A DNA stretch of 64,000 bases from Streptomyces sp. ITFR-16 (GCF_031844705.1 NZ_CP134609.1:2604001-2668000), one strand, 5' to 3'; positions 33,836 through 43,369 are shown, counted from the first letter of the stretch. Program-made: numbers and translations. The notes: a model not told the origin generated them from the sequence alone.

Positions 33836-34621
33836 GTGGAAGTTGTCATCGTCCCGGACGCCAAGGCAGGCGGCGAGCTGATCGCGGGGGCCATCGGCGC
33901 CCTGCTCAGCCGCAAGCCCGACGCCCTTCTCGGCGTTGCCACCGGCTCGACCCCGCTGCCCATCTACCAGGCCCTGGCGGACAAGGTCCGCTCCGGTGCC
34001 GTGGACGCCTCGCGCGCCCGCATCTGCCAGCTCGACGAGTACGTGGGACTGCCCGCGGGCCACCCGGAGTCGTACCGCTCCGTGGTGCTGCGCGAGGTCG
34101 TCGAGCCGCTCGGCCTCTCCGAGGCGTCGTTCATGGGTCCGGACGGGACCGCCGAGGACGTCCAGGCCGCCTGCGAGGCGTACGACAGGGCACTCGCCGA
34201 GGCCGGCGGGGTGGACCTCCAGCTGCTCGGCATCGGCACCGACGGGCACATCGGCTTCAACGAGCCGTGCTCCTCGCTCGCCTCCCGTACCCGGATCAAG
34301 ACGCTCACCGAGCAGACCCGGGTCGACAACGCGCGCTTCTTCGACGACGACATCGAGCAGGTGCCGCACCACGTGATCACCCAGGGCATCGGGACGATCC
34401 TGGAGGCCCGCCACCCGATCCTGCTCGCCACGGGCGAGGGCAAGGCGGACGCGGTGGCGCAGACGGTCGAGGGGCCGGTCGCGGCGATCGTGCCCGCCTC
34501 GGCGCTCCAGCTGCACCCGCATGCGACGGTGGTGGTCGACGAGGCGGCGGCGTCGAAGCTGAAGCTGGCGGACTACTTCCGCGCCACGTATGCGGCGAAG
34601 CCGCTGTGGCAGGGCATTTAG
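33836..34621 (+). CDS. nagB: glucosamine-6-phosphate deaminase
   Basis: 261 aa cytosolic enzyme converting glucosamine-6-phosphate to fructose-6-phosphate and ammonia, the entry of GlcNAc/chitin carbon into glycolysis. Family motifs are LLGVATGSTPLPIY (phosphate loop), ICQLDEYVGLPAGHPESYR (catalytic Asp), LLGIGTDGHIGFNEPCSSL with the catalytic His, and VTQGIGTILEARHPILLATGEGKA. The GTG at 33836 (VEVVIVPDA) gives the 261 residues typical of Streptomyces NagB; an upstream ATG at 33788 lies before the dre. It is divergent from the SIS gene and controlled by the dre between them. Confidence 0.96.
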   Translation: MEVVIVPDAKAGGELIAGAIGALLSRKPDALLGVATGSTPLPIYQALADKVRSGAVDASRARICQLDEYVGLPAGHPESYRSVVLREVVEPLGLSEASFMGPDGTAEDVQAACEAYDRALAEAGGVDLQLLGIGTDGHIGFNEPCSSLASRTRIKTLTEQTRVDNARFFDDDIEQVPHHVITQGIGTILEARHPILLATGEGKADAVAQTVEGPVAAIVPASALQLHPHATVVVDEAAASKLKLADYFRATYAAKPLWQGI

Positions 34622-34636
34622 CTTTTCGCGGTACGC

Positions 34637-34675
34637 GAGAGGGCCGGGGCACCTTGGTGGTGGCCCGGCCCTCTC
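34637..34675. terminator. bidirectional hairpin after nagB
   Basis: A perfect 12 bp stem (34637-34648 with 34664-34675) with a 15-base loop, 16 bases after the nagB stop and 38 bases before the convergent GH3 gene end. TTCT follows on the plus strand. Confidence 0.75.
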
Positions 34676-34712
34676 GTTCTGGTGCGGATGCGTCGTGGCG
34701 GACGCTCTGTCC

Positions 34713-36263
34713 TCAGTCGCCGGACGGGCTCGTGAGGGCGATGACCTCTGCCGCTGCCTGGCCGCAGACTCTCGCCGCGCCGTGCGTGGCGATGTGCAGG
34801 GCTCCCCGGGGGGCCGCCTGGGGGACGCCCATCTCGACCACGATCGTGTCCGGGCGTTCCGCGAGCAGCGCGTCCAGGGCCTCGGTCATCCACGCATGGC
34901 GGTGCGCGTCGCGGACGACCGCGACGATGCGCCGCTCCCCCGCCGCCGACAGCGCGGCCTCGGCGGGTGCCTCGGACTCGCTGCTGTACGTGTCGGTCCC
35001 GGTGCCCGGCACCAGCCGGGCCAGCTCGGCGGCGACGCCCCACGGGGTCTCGTCGCCGACCGCGATGTTCGCGACCGGGGTGAACGCGGCGACGTACACC
35101 GGACCGGTGAGCGGTTCGGCCGTGCCGGTCACCTTCACCGCGCGGCGCGCGGCGACCAGACCGATGTCCGTGCCGATCTTGGTGCTCGGTACGGTGCCGG
35201 GCGCGGTCCCCTCCTGCACTGCCGCGCCCGGCTCCGAGCCGGCCCCCCTGGCCCGCTGCGTCCAGGACGCAAGGGCCCGTACCCGGGCCGCGGCATCGGC
35301 GAGCCGCTCCTCGGGAAGTTCACCGTCGCGCACCGCGGCGACCAGGGCGTCGCGCAGCCGCAGCACGGTGCTGTCGTCGTCGAGGCCGCCGCCGACGCAC
35401 AGCGCGTCGGCACCGGCCGCGATCGCGAGGACCGAGCCGCGCTCGATCCCGTACGTCGAGGCGATGGCCTGCATCTCCACGGCGTCGGTGACGATCAGGC
35501 CGTCGTAACCCAGCTCCTCGCGCAGCAGACCGGTCAGGATCTGCGGGCTCAGCGTCGCCGGGCGGTGCGGATCGAGCGCGGGAAGAAGGATATGCGCGCT
35601 CATCACGGATTTGGAACCCGCCGCGATGGCCGCCCGGAAGGGCACCAGTTCACGGGCGTGCAGGGTTTCGAGATCCACGTCGATGCGGGGCAGCGCGTGG
35701 TGCGAGTCGACCGCGGTGTCGCCGTGCCCCGGGAAGTGCTTGGTGCAGGCGGCGACTCCGGCCGCCTGGAGGCCCTCGACATACGCGGCGGTGTGCCGGG
35801 CGACCAGCTGCGGGTCGGCGCCGAAGGACCGTACCCCGATGACCGGATTGCCGGGATTGGAGTTGACGTCGGCGGACGGCGCCCAGTTGAGGTTGACCCC
35901 GCAGTCGGCGAGCCGGCGGCCCAGCTCCCGGGCGACGGCGCGCGTCAGGGCGGTGTCGTCGACGGAGCCGAGCGCGAGGTTCCCGGGGAAGGAGGAGCCG
36001 TGCCGCACCTCGAGCCGGGTGACGTCGCCGCCCTCCTCGTCGATAGCGACGAGCACGTCGTCGCGCTCCGCCCTGAGCTGGGCGGTGAGCGCGGCGAGCT
36101 GCTCGGGCGTCTCGATGTTGCGCCCGAACAGGCCGACGGAGGAGAGGCCTTCACCGACCCGGCGCAGCAGCCAGTCCGGGGCGGTGGTGCCGGTGAAGCC
36201 CGGTTGCAGGACGGCGAGAGCGTCCCGGGTGACGGTGTCCGTGGTGGAGATGAGGGTGGTCAT
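34713..36263 (-). CDS. GH3 family beta-N-acetylhexosaminidase
   Basis: 516 aa without a signal peptide, so intracellular. The N-terminal TIM barrel carries AIDEEGGDVTRLEVRHGSSFPG and the signature KHFPGHGDTAVDSHHALPRID; the Asp-His pair in this loop is the NagZ-type acid/base. The nucleophile Asp lies in YDGLIVTDAVEMQAI. A second C-terminal domain of ~150 residues is present. It probably splits imported chitobiose into GlcNAc. It is the last gene of the das operon (nine bases after dasC); I believe the S. coelicolor equivalent has been called DasD, but I am not certain enough to assign the symbol. Confidence 0.92.
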   Translation of the reverse strand: MTTLISTTDTVTRDALAVLQPGFTGTTAPDWLLRRVGEGLSSVGLFGRNIETPEQLAALTAQLRAERDDVLVAIDEEGGDVTRLEVRHGSSFPGNLALGSVDDTALTRAVARELGRRLADCGVNLNWAPSADVNSNPGNPVIGVRSFGADPQLVARHTAAYVEGLQAAGVAACTKHFPGHGDTAVDSHHALPRIDVDLETLHARELVPFRAAIAAGSKSVMSAHILLPALDPHRPATLSPQILTGLLREELGYDGLIVTDAVEMQAIASTYGIERGSVLAIAAGADALCVGGGLDDDSTVLRLRDALVAAVRDGELPEERLADAAARVRALASWTQRARGAGSEPGAAVQEGTAPGTVPSTKIGTDIGLVAARRAVKVTGTAEPLTGPVYVAAFTPVANIAVGDETPWGVAAELARLVPGTGTDTYSSESEAPAEAALSAAGERRIVAVVRDAHRHAWMTEALDALLAERPDTIVVEMGVPQAAPRGALHIATHGAARVCGQAAAEVIALTSPSGD

Positions 36264-36272
36264 GGGCCGGCG

Positions 36273-37103
36273 TTATCCCTTCACTGCGCCGTCGGTGAGA
36301 CCGCTGACGGCCTTGCGCTGCAGGTAGATGAAGAGGATCAGGATCGGTACGGCGAAGAGCGAGGAAGCTGCCATGGTCGCACCCCAGTCGTCACCGAACG
36401 CGGTCCGGAACTGGGAGAGCCAGAGCGGCAGGGTCTGCGACTCGATGTCCTTGTTGAGGATGAGCACGAGCGGGAATTCGTTCCAGGCGGTGATGAAGCC
36501 GAAGAGCGAGGTCGCCATCAGACCCGGGCCGAGCAGCGGCAGGATCACCTTCATGAAGGCCTGCGGGCGGGTGCAGCCGTCGACCATGGCCGACTCCTCC
36601 AGCTCCTTGGGCACCGCGGCGACGTAGCCGCGCAGCGTCAGGAGGGTGAAGGGCAGGACCATCATCATGTAGAAGACCGTCAGCGGGACCAGGCTGTTCA
36701 GCATGTCCGCGTCGCGGACCAGCATGTAGATCGCGATGACCATGACCTCCCACGGGGCCATCTGCGCGATCATGAAGGTCAGCAGGATGCCGCGGCGGCC
36801 CTTGAAGCGCATGCGGGCCATCGCGAAGGACGCGAGCAGCGCGATCACCAGCGAGGCGCCCACGGACAGGATCGTCACCGTGAACGAGTTGCGCACGAGC
36901 GTCCAGAAGTGGTCCGCCGCGATGGCCTTCTTGAAGTGTTCGAGCGTGACGTCCGTCGGGAACCACACCGGGGTCTCGGTGATGATGTCGCCGGCCGGCT
37001 TGAAGGCCGTGCTGAACATCCAGTAGACGGGGAAGGCGAAGCCTATGAAGAGGACGACCGCCGTCGCGTTGGGCCAGAACCGGCCGAACAGTGAACGCCT
37101 CAC
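36273..37103 (-). CDS. dasC: chitobiose ABC transporter permease DasC
   Basis: 276 aa permease of the CUT1 carbohydrate family (MalG/LacG-like). An N-terminal span (ATAVVLFIGFAFPVYWMFSTAF) is followed by the periplasmic region and five more spans. The EAA loop for ATPase contact reads ELEESAMVDGCTRPQAFMKVILPLLGPGL. The GTG start overlaps the dasB stop (GTGA). It forms the membrane channel with DasB for N,N'-diacetylchitobiose. The operon has no ATPase gene; in Streptomyces the shared ATPase MsiK, encoded elsewhere, energises it. Confidence 0.95.
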   Translation of the reverse strand: MRRSLFGRFWPNATAVVLFIGFAFPVYWMFSTAFKPAGDIITETPVWFPTDVTLEHFKKAIAADHFWTLVRNSFTVTILSVGASLVIALLASFAMARMRFKGRRGILLTFMIAQMAPWEVMVIAIYMLVRDADMLNSLVPLTVFYMMMVLPFTLLTLRGYVAAVPKELEESAMVDGCTRPQAFMKVILPLLGPGLMATSLFGFITAWNEFPLVLILNKDIESQTLPLWLSQFRTAFGDDWGATMAASSLFAVPILILFIYLQRKAVSGLTDGAVKG

Positions 37104-38086
37104 AGCTCGTCCTCCTCTTGCTTGAGTACGGTACGCAGGTAGTAGCCGGTCAGCGCCAGCAGGACGAGAATCGTCAGGAACGAGATGGCGGCGCCCATGC
37201 CGAAGTGCTGGTTGCCGACGCCTTCGACGAACGCGTAGACGGGCAGCGTCTCGGTGAGCCGGTCGGGGCCGCCCTCGTTGATCGCGAAGAGCTGGGCGAA
37301 CGACTTGAAGACCCAGATGACTTCGAGGAACGTCGTGGCCACCAGGAACGGCTTGAGGAACGGGAACGTCACCGAGGTGAAGTTCTGCCAGGTTCCGGCG
37401 CCGTCGAGCGAGGCTGCCTCGTACAGCTCCTTGGGGATCGTCGTCGACGCGGCGTACAGGTTGATCGCCACGAAGGGGATGGACTGCCAGACGATCACCA
37501 GGGTGACCAGCGAGAAGGTGGAGAACTGGGTGCTGAGCCAGTTGTAGTCGGCCATCGAGTGCCAGCCGAGGCTGTCGAGCACGTAGTTGACGACGCCGAA
37601 CCGCTGGGCGAACAGCCACTGGTAGACCGTGGTGGCCGCGATCATCGGCATGGCCCACGCGAGCACGAGGCCCAGCATGAGCAGCAGCCGCATCCTCTTG
37701 CCCAGCCGCGCGAGCAGCAGGCCGATCAGCAGGCCGAGCACCATGATCAGGACAACGTTGGCAGCGGTGAAGACGATCGACCGCCCGACGACCCGCCAGA
37801 AGTCCGATCCGCCGAGGATCTCCTGGTAGTTGTCGAAGCCGTTCCACTCGGTCAGGTGGAGGATCAGCTGACGCGGGTTGAGGTTCTGGAACGACAGCAT
37901 GCCGTTCTTGACCAGCGGATACCCGAGGAGCACCGCCGTGGCGAGCAGCGCGGGCAGGAGGAGCAGATACGGGGCCGAGGCGCCGCCCCGCTTCGTTCGC
38001 GGTGCGACGGGGCCGGCGGGAGGCGCGTCATCCTTGCGGACACCGGCTGCCGGGACCGAGTCCACTTGTTCGGTCTGCACTGACAT
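37100..38086 (-). CDS. dasB: chitobiose ABC transporter permease DasB
   Basis: 328 aa permease of the CUT1 family (MalF/LacF-like). A ~45-residue cytoplasmic N-terminus precedes six membrane spans. The EAA loop reads ELYEAASLDGAGTWQNFTSVTFPFLKPFL. ATG 38086 is preferred because AAGAAGAG lies about ten bases upstream; an ATG three codons earlier (38095) almost touches that site. It lies 85 bases after dasA, with a hairpin in between, and overlaps dasC by four bases. Confidence 0.94.
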   Translation of the reverse strand: MSVQTEQVDSVPAAGVRKDDAPPAGPVAPRTKRGGASAPYLLLLPALLATAVLLGYPLVKNGMLSFQNLNPRQLILHLTEWNGFDNYQEILGGSDFWRVVGRSIVFTAANVVLIMVLGLLIGLLLARLGKRMRLLLMLGLVLAWAMPMIAATTVYQWLFAQRFGVVNYVLDSLGWHSMADYNWLSTQFSTFSLVTLVIVWQSIPFVAINLYAASTTIPKELYEAASLDGAGTWQNFTSVTFPFLKPFLVATTFLEVIWVFKSFAQLFAINEGGPDRLTETLPVYAFVEGVGNQHFGMGAAISFLTILVLLALTGYYLRTVLKQEEDEL

Positions 38087-38128
38087 GCTCGCCATCTCTT
38101 CTTGGGCCGTACGGTCGAGTCACGCGGG

Positions 38129-38165
38129 GGCGCCGGGGGACGGTGGATGCCCGCCCCCCGGCGCC
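38129..38165 (-). terminator. dasA-dasB intercistronic hairpin
   Basis: A perfect 11 bp GC stem (38129-38139 with 38155-38165, 15-base loop) starts six bases after the dasA stop codon. Such a hairpin after a binding-protein gene usually stabilises the upstream mRNA or partly terminates, so that DasA is made in excess over the permeases. Confidence 0.75.
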
Positions 38166-38171
38166 GGCGGG

Positions 38172-39455
38172 TCAGTTCTTCTGCGAGAGGCGCTTGTTGA
38201 TCTCGCCCTCGACCGACTTGGCGGCGTCGGCCGGGGACTTTCCGTTCAGAACCGCGGTCATGTAGCTCTTGATCGGGTTCGGCGCGTTCTCGACGGCGGC
38301 CCACTCGGGGATGAGCGGGGTGGTGCCACCACCGGCGGCGGCCGGGGCCGCGGCCTCGGCGGCGCCGTTGCCGGTCAGGTTGGAGTTGAGCGACTCCTTG
38401 TTCGGGATGACGCCGTTCTCCTTGGCCAGCTGGCCCTCGAACTCGTCCGACAGGGCGAGCTTCAGGAACTCCTTGGCGAGCTCCTGCTTCTTGCTGCCCG
38501 CGGCGACCGCGAAGTTGGAGCCACCGAGGAAGACACCCTCGGGCTTCTCGGCGGTCTCACCCGGAATGGTGAAGTAGCCGATGTCGCCCTCGATCTTCTT
38601 GTTGGCGGCGATGGCCGTGCCGGCCTCCCAGCCCATGCCGATGAAGGCACCGACGTTGCCCTTGGCGAAGACGTCGGCCTGCTGCGGGGTGGCCTCGTCC
38701 TTGTCCTTGGGGGCCTTGGAGTAGGACTGGTACTTCTTGTACAGCTCCATGGCCGCGGTGACCTTGGGGTCGGCGAGGTTGGAGACGTACTTGTCGCCTT
38801 CCTTCTTCACCAGGTCCGCGCCCTGTCCGATGGTCAGACCGTCGAAGAAGTACCAGTTCTGGCCGGGCAGGTAGATCGGCTCGGCCTTGCCCTTCGCCTT
38901 GATGGCGTCGAGGTCCTTGAAGAACTCGTCGCGCGTCTTCGGGGTGTCCTTGATGCCGGCGTCGGCCCAGACCTTCTTGTTGTAGATGACGACGCGGTTG
39001 GCGAAGTACCACGGGGCGGCGTACTGCTTGCCGTCGAAGACCGAGGACTTGTTCAGGGCGTCGACCCAGTCGCCGCCGATCTCCGTCTTCAGGTCGCTCA
39101 GGTCGGCGAGGCCACCGGTGGCCGCGTACGCGGGGGTCTGGGTGTTGCCGACCTCGATGACGTCCGGCGGGGTCGACTCCGAGAGGGCGGTCGTGATCTT
39201 CTGCTGAATGCCGTCCCACTTCTGGGTCTCGAACTTCAGCTTGGCGCCGGTCTTCTTCTCGAAGGCGGCGGTGAGACCCTTGGTCCAGCCGGGAGGCGTG
39301 GAGCCGTCCATGGCCCAGACGGTCAGCGTCTGGCCCTTGTAGCTGTCCGGGCCGGCCTTCTTGCTGCTGCTGTCGGTCTTGTCGTCCGAGCCACAGGCAG
39401 TGGCACCGGCCATGAGAGCTACGACACCAATGGCCGCGATGAGTCCGCGCTTCAC
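38172..39455 (-). CDS. dasA: N,N'-diacetylchitobiose-binding lipoprotein DasA
   Basis: 427 aa extracellular sugar-binding lipoprotein. The signal peptide ends in the lipobox GATAC, with lipid-carrying Cys21, and a Ser/Lys/Asp linker follows. The SBP_bac_1 domain includes TLTVWAMDGSTPPGWTKGLTAAFEKKTGAKLKFE, PDVIEVGNTQTPAYAATGGLADLSD and VGAFIGMGWEAGTAIAANKK. DasA delivers chitobiose to DasBC, and mutants of it are known to be developmentally altered in Streptomyces. GTG 39455 follows GGAGGGTGTC. A dre site lies about 110 bases upstream, in the gap shared with dasR. Confidence 0.96.
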   Translation of the reverse strand: MKRGLIAAIGVVALMAGATACGSDDKTDSSSKKAGPDSYKGQTLTVWAMDGSTPPGWTKGLTAAFEKKTGAKLKFETQKWDGIQQKITTALSESTPPDVIEVGNTQTPAYAATGGLADLSDLKTEIGGDWVDALNKSSVFDGKQYAAPWYFANRVVIYNKKVWADAGIKDTPKTRDEFFKDLDAIKAKGKAEPIYLPGQNWYFFDGLTIGQGADLVKKEGDKYVSNLADPKVTAAMELYKKYQSYSKAPKDKDEATPQQADVFAKGNVGAFIGMGWEAGTAIAANKKIEGDIGYFTIPGETAEKPEGVFLGGSNFAVAAGSKKQELAKEFLKLALSDEFEGQLAKENGVIPNKESLNSNLTGNGAAEAAAPAAAGGGTTPLIPEWAAVENAPNPIKSYMTAVLNGKSPADAAKSVEGEINKRLSQKN

Positions 39456-39563
39456 GACACCCTCCTCAGGGATGCAAGAAAAATCCCCCCACCACCCGAG
39501 AACGCCGTCCGTCGCACAACCTCATACGACGGGTACTGCCCGTGGGGCTGGGACCTGGTCTTT

Positions 39564-39579
39564 AATGGTTTAGACCAGT
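39564..39579. promoter_or_regulatory. DasR-responsive element (dre) upstream of dasA
   Basis: AATGGTTTAGACCAGT matches 14 of 16 dre positions, the best match in the window. A weaker second copy (CTTGGCCTAGACCTTT, 39588-39603, 11 of 16) follows 8 bases later, making a tandem site. Both lie in the 269-base gap between dasA and dasR, closer to dasA. Confidence 0.88.
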
Positions 39580-39661
39580 ACCGGGAGCTTGGCCTAGACC
39601 TTTAGGGGTGTCAAGGGTGTATAAGAAGTGCACTCGCGTCCGTTATAGGACCGACACCTGA

Positions 39662-40525
<864 letters not shown>

Positions 40526-40549
40526 CCGCCCCGTCACCGCACGTGAACA

Positions 40550-40577
40550 GCCCCCGAGGCCCCGCCCGGGGGCTTTT
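40550..40577 (+). terminator. dasR terminator
   Basis: A 7 bp GC stem (40550-40556 with 40567-40573) with a 10-base loop followed by TTTT, 24 bases after the dasR stop. Confidence 0.75.
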
Positions 40578-40606
40578 CGCTGCCCCGGGGAGCCCCCGGA
40601 ACGACC

Positions 40607-40622
40607 ATTGGTCTGGACCAAC
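40607..40622. promoter_or_regulatory. dre-like site upstream of the DUF3311/symporter operon
   Basis: ATTGGTCTGGACCAAC matches 12 of 16 dre positions and contains the dyad TTGGTC-TG-GACCAA. It lies after the dasR terminator and 154-169 bases before the DUF3311 gene, so it belongs to the promoter region of the transporter operon rather than to dasR. Confidence 0.6.
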
Positions 40623-40775
40623 TTCCCGACGTGTGACCTTATTTCGGCTATCTGTCCGACGTCTCACGACCGTTGCCGGACCGCAATGCGGACAGGGGGT
40701 GACGCTGGCCGGGACCCTCGCCTAGATTTCGTGCGCATTACACCAGGTGATCAGCGAGGGGACGGAGTCGCCGCC

Positions 40776-41030
40776 ATGCCAGCAGACCCAGAAGGAAAGC
40801 CACCCACCGTCACACCGGTGCGGGTGGTCATCGCCCTCTGCCTCATCGCGCCGTTCGTGGCGATGCTCTGGGTGAGTTCGTACGCGAAGATCGACCCGAC
40901 GTTCATCGGCATCCCGTTCTTCTACTGGTACCAGATGCTCTGGGTGCTCATCTCGACCGCGCTCACGATGATCGCGTACAAGCTGTGGCAGCGTGACCAG
41001 CGCGCCCGCAAGGGGGGTGCGTCGGCATGA
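40776..41030 (+). CDS. DUF3311 small membrane protein, symporter partner
   Basis: 84 aa with two membrane spans (VRVVIALCLIAPFVAMLWV and FFYWYQMLWVLISTALTMIAY) joined by the conserved loop SSYAKIDPTFIGIPFFYWYQ, and a basic tail. DUF3311 proteins nearly always precede a sodium:solute symporter gene and are thought to be an accessory subunit. Here the stop overlaps the symporter ATG (ATGA). The start at 40776 leaves a short hydrophilic N-terminus. Expression may be under DasR control through the dre-like site upstream. Confidence 0.85.
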   Translation: MPADPEGKPPTVTPVRVVIALCLIAPFVAMLWVSSYAKIDPTFIGIPFFYWYQMLWVLISTALTMIAYKLWQRDQRARKGGASA

Positions 41031-42655
41031 AGGACGGCGTGAACGGCGTCGCGCTCGGCGTCTTCATCTTCTTCTTCCTGGCCGTCACGGTCATCGGCTT
41101 CATGGCCGCGCGCTGGCGCAAGGCCGAGAACGAGGCCAGCCTCGACGAATGGGGCCTCGGCGGCCGGTCGTTCGGCACCTGGGTCACCTGGTTCCTGCTC
41201 GGCGGCGACCTCTACACCGCGTACACCTTCGTCGCCGTACCCGCGGCGATCTACGCGGCGGGCGCGGCCGGCTTCTTCGCGGTGCCCTACACCATCCTGG
41301 TGTACCCGCTGATCTTCACCTTCCTGCCGCGCCTGTGGTCGGTGTCGCACAAGCACGGCTACGTCACCACCTCGGACTTCGTCCGCGGCCGCTTCGGCTC
41401 CAAGGGGCTCTCACTGGCCGTCGCGGTCACCGGCATCCTCGCCACCATGCCGTACATCGCGCTCCAGCTCGTCGGCATCCAGGCCGTGCTGGACGTGATG
41501 GGCGTCGGCGGCGGCGAGAACACCAACTGGTTCGTCAAGGACCTGCCGCTGCTGATCGCGTTCGCGGTGCTCGCCGCGTACACGTACTCCTCCGGGCTGC
41601 GCGCTCCCGCGCTGATCGCGTTCGTCAAGGACGGACTGATCTACCTGGTCATCGCCGTGGCGATCATCTACATCCCGATCAAGCTCGGCGGCTTCGACGA
41701 CATCTTCGCCGCCGCGCAGGACAAATTCGCGGGCCCGCCGGGCGGCAAGCCGACCGGCGCCCTCGCACCCGCCGAGGCGGGCCAGTGGGGTTACGCCACC
41801 CTGGCGCTGGGCTCCGCGCTGGCGCTCTTCATGTATCCGCACTCCATCACGGCGACGCTCTCCAGCCGCAGCCGTGAGGTGATCCGGCGCAACACCACCA
41901 TCCTGCCGCTGTACTCGCTGATGCTGGGCCTGCTCGCGCTGCTCGGCTTCATGGCGATCGCCGCCGGCGTCAAGGTGGACAACGGCCAGCTGGCCATCCC
42001 GCAGCTGTTCGAGAACATGTTCCCCGACTGGTTCGCGGGGGTGGCCTTCGCCGCCATCGGCATCGGCGCGCTGGTGCCGGCCGCGATCATGTCGATTGCC
42101 GCGGCGAACCTGTTCACCCGCAACATCTACAAGGACTTCCTGAAGCCCGACGCGACGCCCGCCCAGGAGACCAAGGTCTCCAAGCTGGTCTCGCTGCTGG
42201 TGAAGGTCGGCGCGCTCGCCTTCGTCCTCACCATGGACAAGACGGTCGCGATCAACTTCCAGCTGCTCGGCGGGATCTGGATCCTCCAGACGATGCCTGC
42301 CCTGGTCGGCGGCCTGTTCACCCGCTGGTTCCACCGCTGGGCGCTGCTCGCCGGCTGGGCGGTCGGCATGATCTACGGGACGGCCGCCGCCTACGGGGTC
42401 GCGAGCCCCACCCAGAAGCACTTCGGCGGGTCCTCCAAGGAGATCCCGGGCCTCGGCGAGATCGGCTACATCGGCCTGACGGCCTTCGTGCTGAACATCG
42501 TGGTCACCGTGGTCCTGACCTTCGTCCTGAACGCCGTGAAGGCGCCCGCCGGGGTCGACGAGACCGCTCCGGGCGACTACACCGCGGACGCGGGCGACCC
42601 GGGCGTGCAGACGGAGCTCCCGCCGGCCACGGCGGGTGCGCCGGGCGGCCACTGA
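41027..42655 (+). CDS. sodium:solute symporter (SSS family, MctP-like)
   Basis: 542 aa membrane transporter with about 13 spans. The SSS signatures are DEWGLGGRSFGTWVTWFLLGGDLYTAYTF near the N-terminus and AAIGIGALVPAAIMSIAAANLFTRNIYKDFLKPDATPAQE in the middle; the latter Ser/Ala-rich helix with SIAAANLFTRNIY binds sodium. The closest known relatives carry monocarboxylates such as pyruvate, lactate or acetate, but the substrate is not proven by sequence. It is coupled to the DUF3311 gene and ends before a strong hairpin. Confidence 0.9.
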   Translation: MKDGVNGVALGVFIFFFLAVTVIGFMAARWRKAENEASLDEWGLGGRSFGTWVTWFLLGGDLYTAYTFVAVPAAIYAAGAAGFFAVPYTILVYPLIFTFLPRLWSVSHKHGYVTTSDFVRGRFGSKGLSLAVAVTGILATMPYIALQLVGIQAVLDVMGVGGGENTNWFVKDLPLLIAFAVLAAYTYSSGLRAPALIAFVKDGLIYLVIAVAIIYIPIKLGGFDDIFAAAQDKFAGPPGGKPTGALAPAEAGQWGYATLALGSALALFMYPHSITATLSSRSREVIRRNTTILPLYSLMLGLLALLGFMAIAAGVKVDNGQLAIPQLFENMFPDWFAGVAFAAIGIGALVPAAIMSIAAANLFTRNIYKDFLKPDATPAQETKVSKLVSLLVKVGALAFVLTMDKTVAINFQLLGGIWILQTMPALVGGLFTRWFHRWALLAGWAVGMIYGTAAAYGVASPTQKHFGGSSKEIPGLGEIGYIGLTAFVLNIVVTVVLTFVLNAVKAPAGVDETAPGDYTADAGDPGVQTELPPATAGAPGGH

Positions 42656-42674
42656 CGGCACCGCGACGGGCCGT

Positions 42675-42706
42675 CGCGCCCCCTCCGCACGCGCGGAGGG
42701 GGCGCG
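42675..42706 (+). terminator. symporter operon terminator
   Basis: A perfect 14 bp stem (42675-42688 with 42693-42706) with a 4-base loop, set inside a longer imperfect dyad (about 42663-42720), 20 bases after the symporter stop. Confidence 0.8.
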
Positions 42707-42791
42707 GCGGCCCGTCCGCGCGTCCAAGCGCTCGGAGTGCCGGCGCAAATCGCTTGCGGGCCCGGCCCGGGCGTGCGGCAGACTTCCGCCC

Positions 42792-43304
42792 ATGGACATA
42801 ACGATCCGGCCGGTCGAGCCCGCCGAGCACACGGTCCTCGGCGAGATCACCGCCGAGGCCTATCTCGGGGACGGCCTCCTCGACTTCGGCGCCGACGACC
42901 CGTATCTGGTGAAGCTGCGCGATGTCCCCCGCCGGGCCGCCGAGGCCGAGGTGCTGGTGGCGGCCGACACGCGGGGCCGCGTCCTGGGCGGGGTGACCTA
43001 CGCCCCGCCGGGCAACCCCTGGTGCGACATCGCCGCGCCCGACGAAGCCGAATTCCGGATGCTGGCGGTCTCCCGCGAGGCCCGGGGAGCGGGAGCGGGT
43101 GAGGCGCTGGTACGGGCCTGTATCGAGCGCGCACGAGCCACCCCGGGCGTCACCGGGATCGTCCTGTCGACGCAGCCGGCGATGCACGGTGCCCATAGAA
43201 TCTACGGGCGCCTCGGCTTCGTCCGGACCCCCGAGAGGGACTGGAATCCGATCGAGGACCTGAAGCTGCTGACGTACCGCCTGGAGCTCCGGCCCCTGGT
43301 GTGA
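42792..43304 (+). CDS. GNAT family N-acetyltransferase
   Basis: 170 aa. The acetyl-CoA-binding motif A reads FRMLAVSREARGAGAGEALVRACIERA (R/Q-x-x-G-x-G/A). HRIYGRLGFVRTPERDW is the usual motif B end of the fold, and ITIRPVEPAEHTVLGEITAEAY its beginning. The acceptor (small molecule or protein) is unknown. It stands alone between two strong hairpins. Confidence 0.88.
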   Translation: MDITIRPVEPAEHTVLGEITAEAYLGDGLLDFGADDPYLVKLRDVPRRAAEAEVLVAADTRGRVLGGVTYAPPGNPWCDIAAPDEAEFRMLAVSREARGAGAGEALVRACIERARATPGVTGIVLSTQPAMHGAHRIYGRLGFVRTPERDWNPIEDLKLLTYRLELRPLV

Positions 43305-43331
43305 GCGCGCACTGAGATCTCGTACGACACA

Positions 43332-43369
43332 ACATGTGGGGGCTGCCGCATCCGGCGGCCCCCACATGT
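43332..43369 (+). terminator. acetyltransferase terminator
   Basis: A 17 bp stem (43332-43348 with 43353-43369, one G-T pair, loop of 4) 28 bases after the acetyltransferase stop. It separates that gene from the B12 riboswitch leader that follows immediately. Confidence 0.85.

Noticed and set aside
34590..37094. Long plus-strand open frame across the GH3 and dasC genes
   Set aside because: Antisense shadow with low-complexity translation; the GH3 and permease signatures are on the minus strand.
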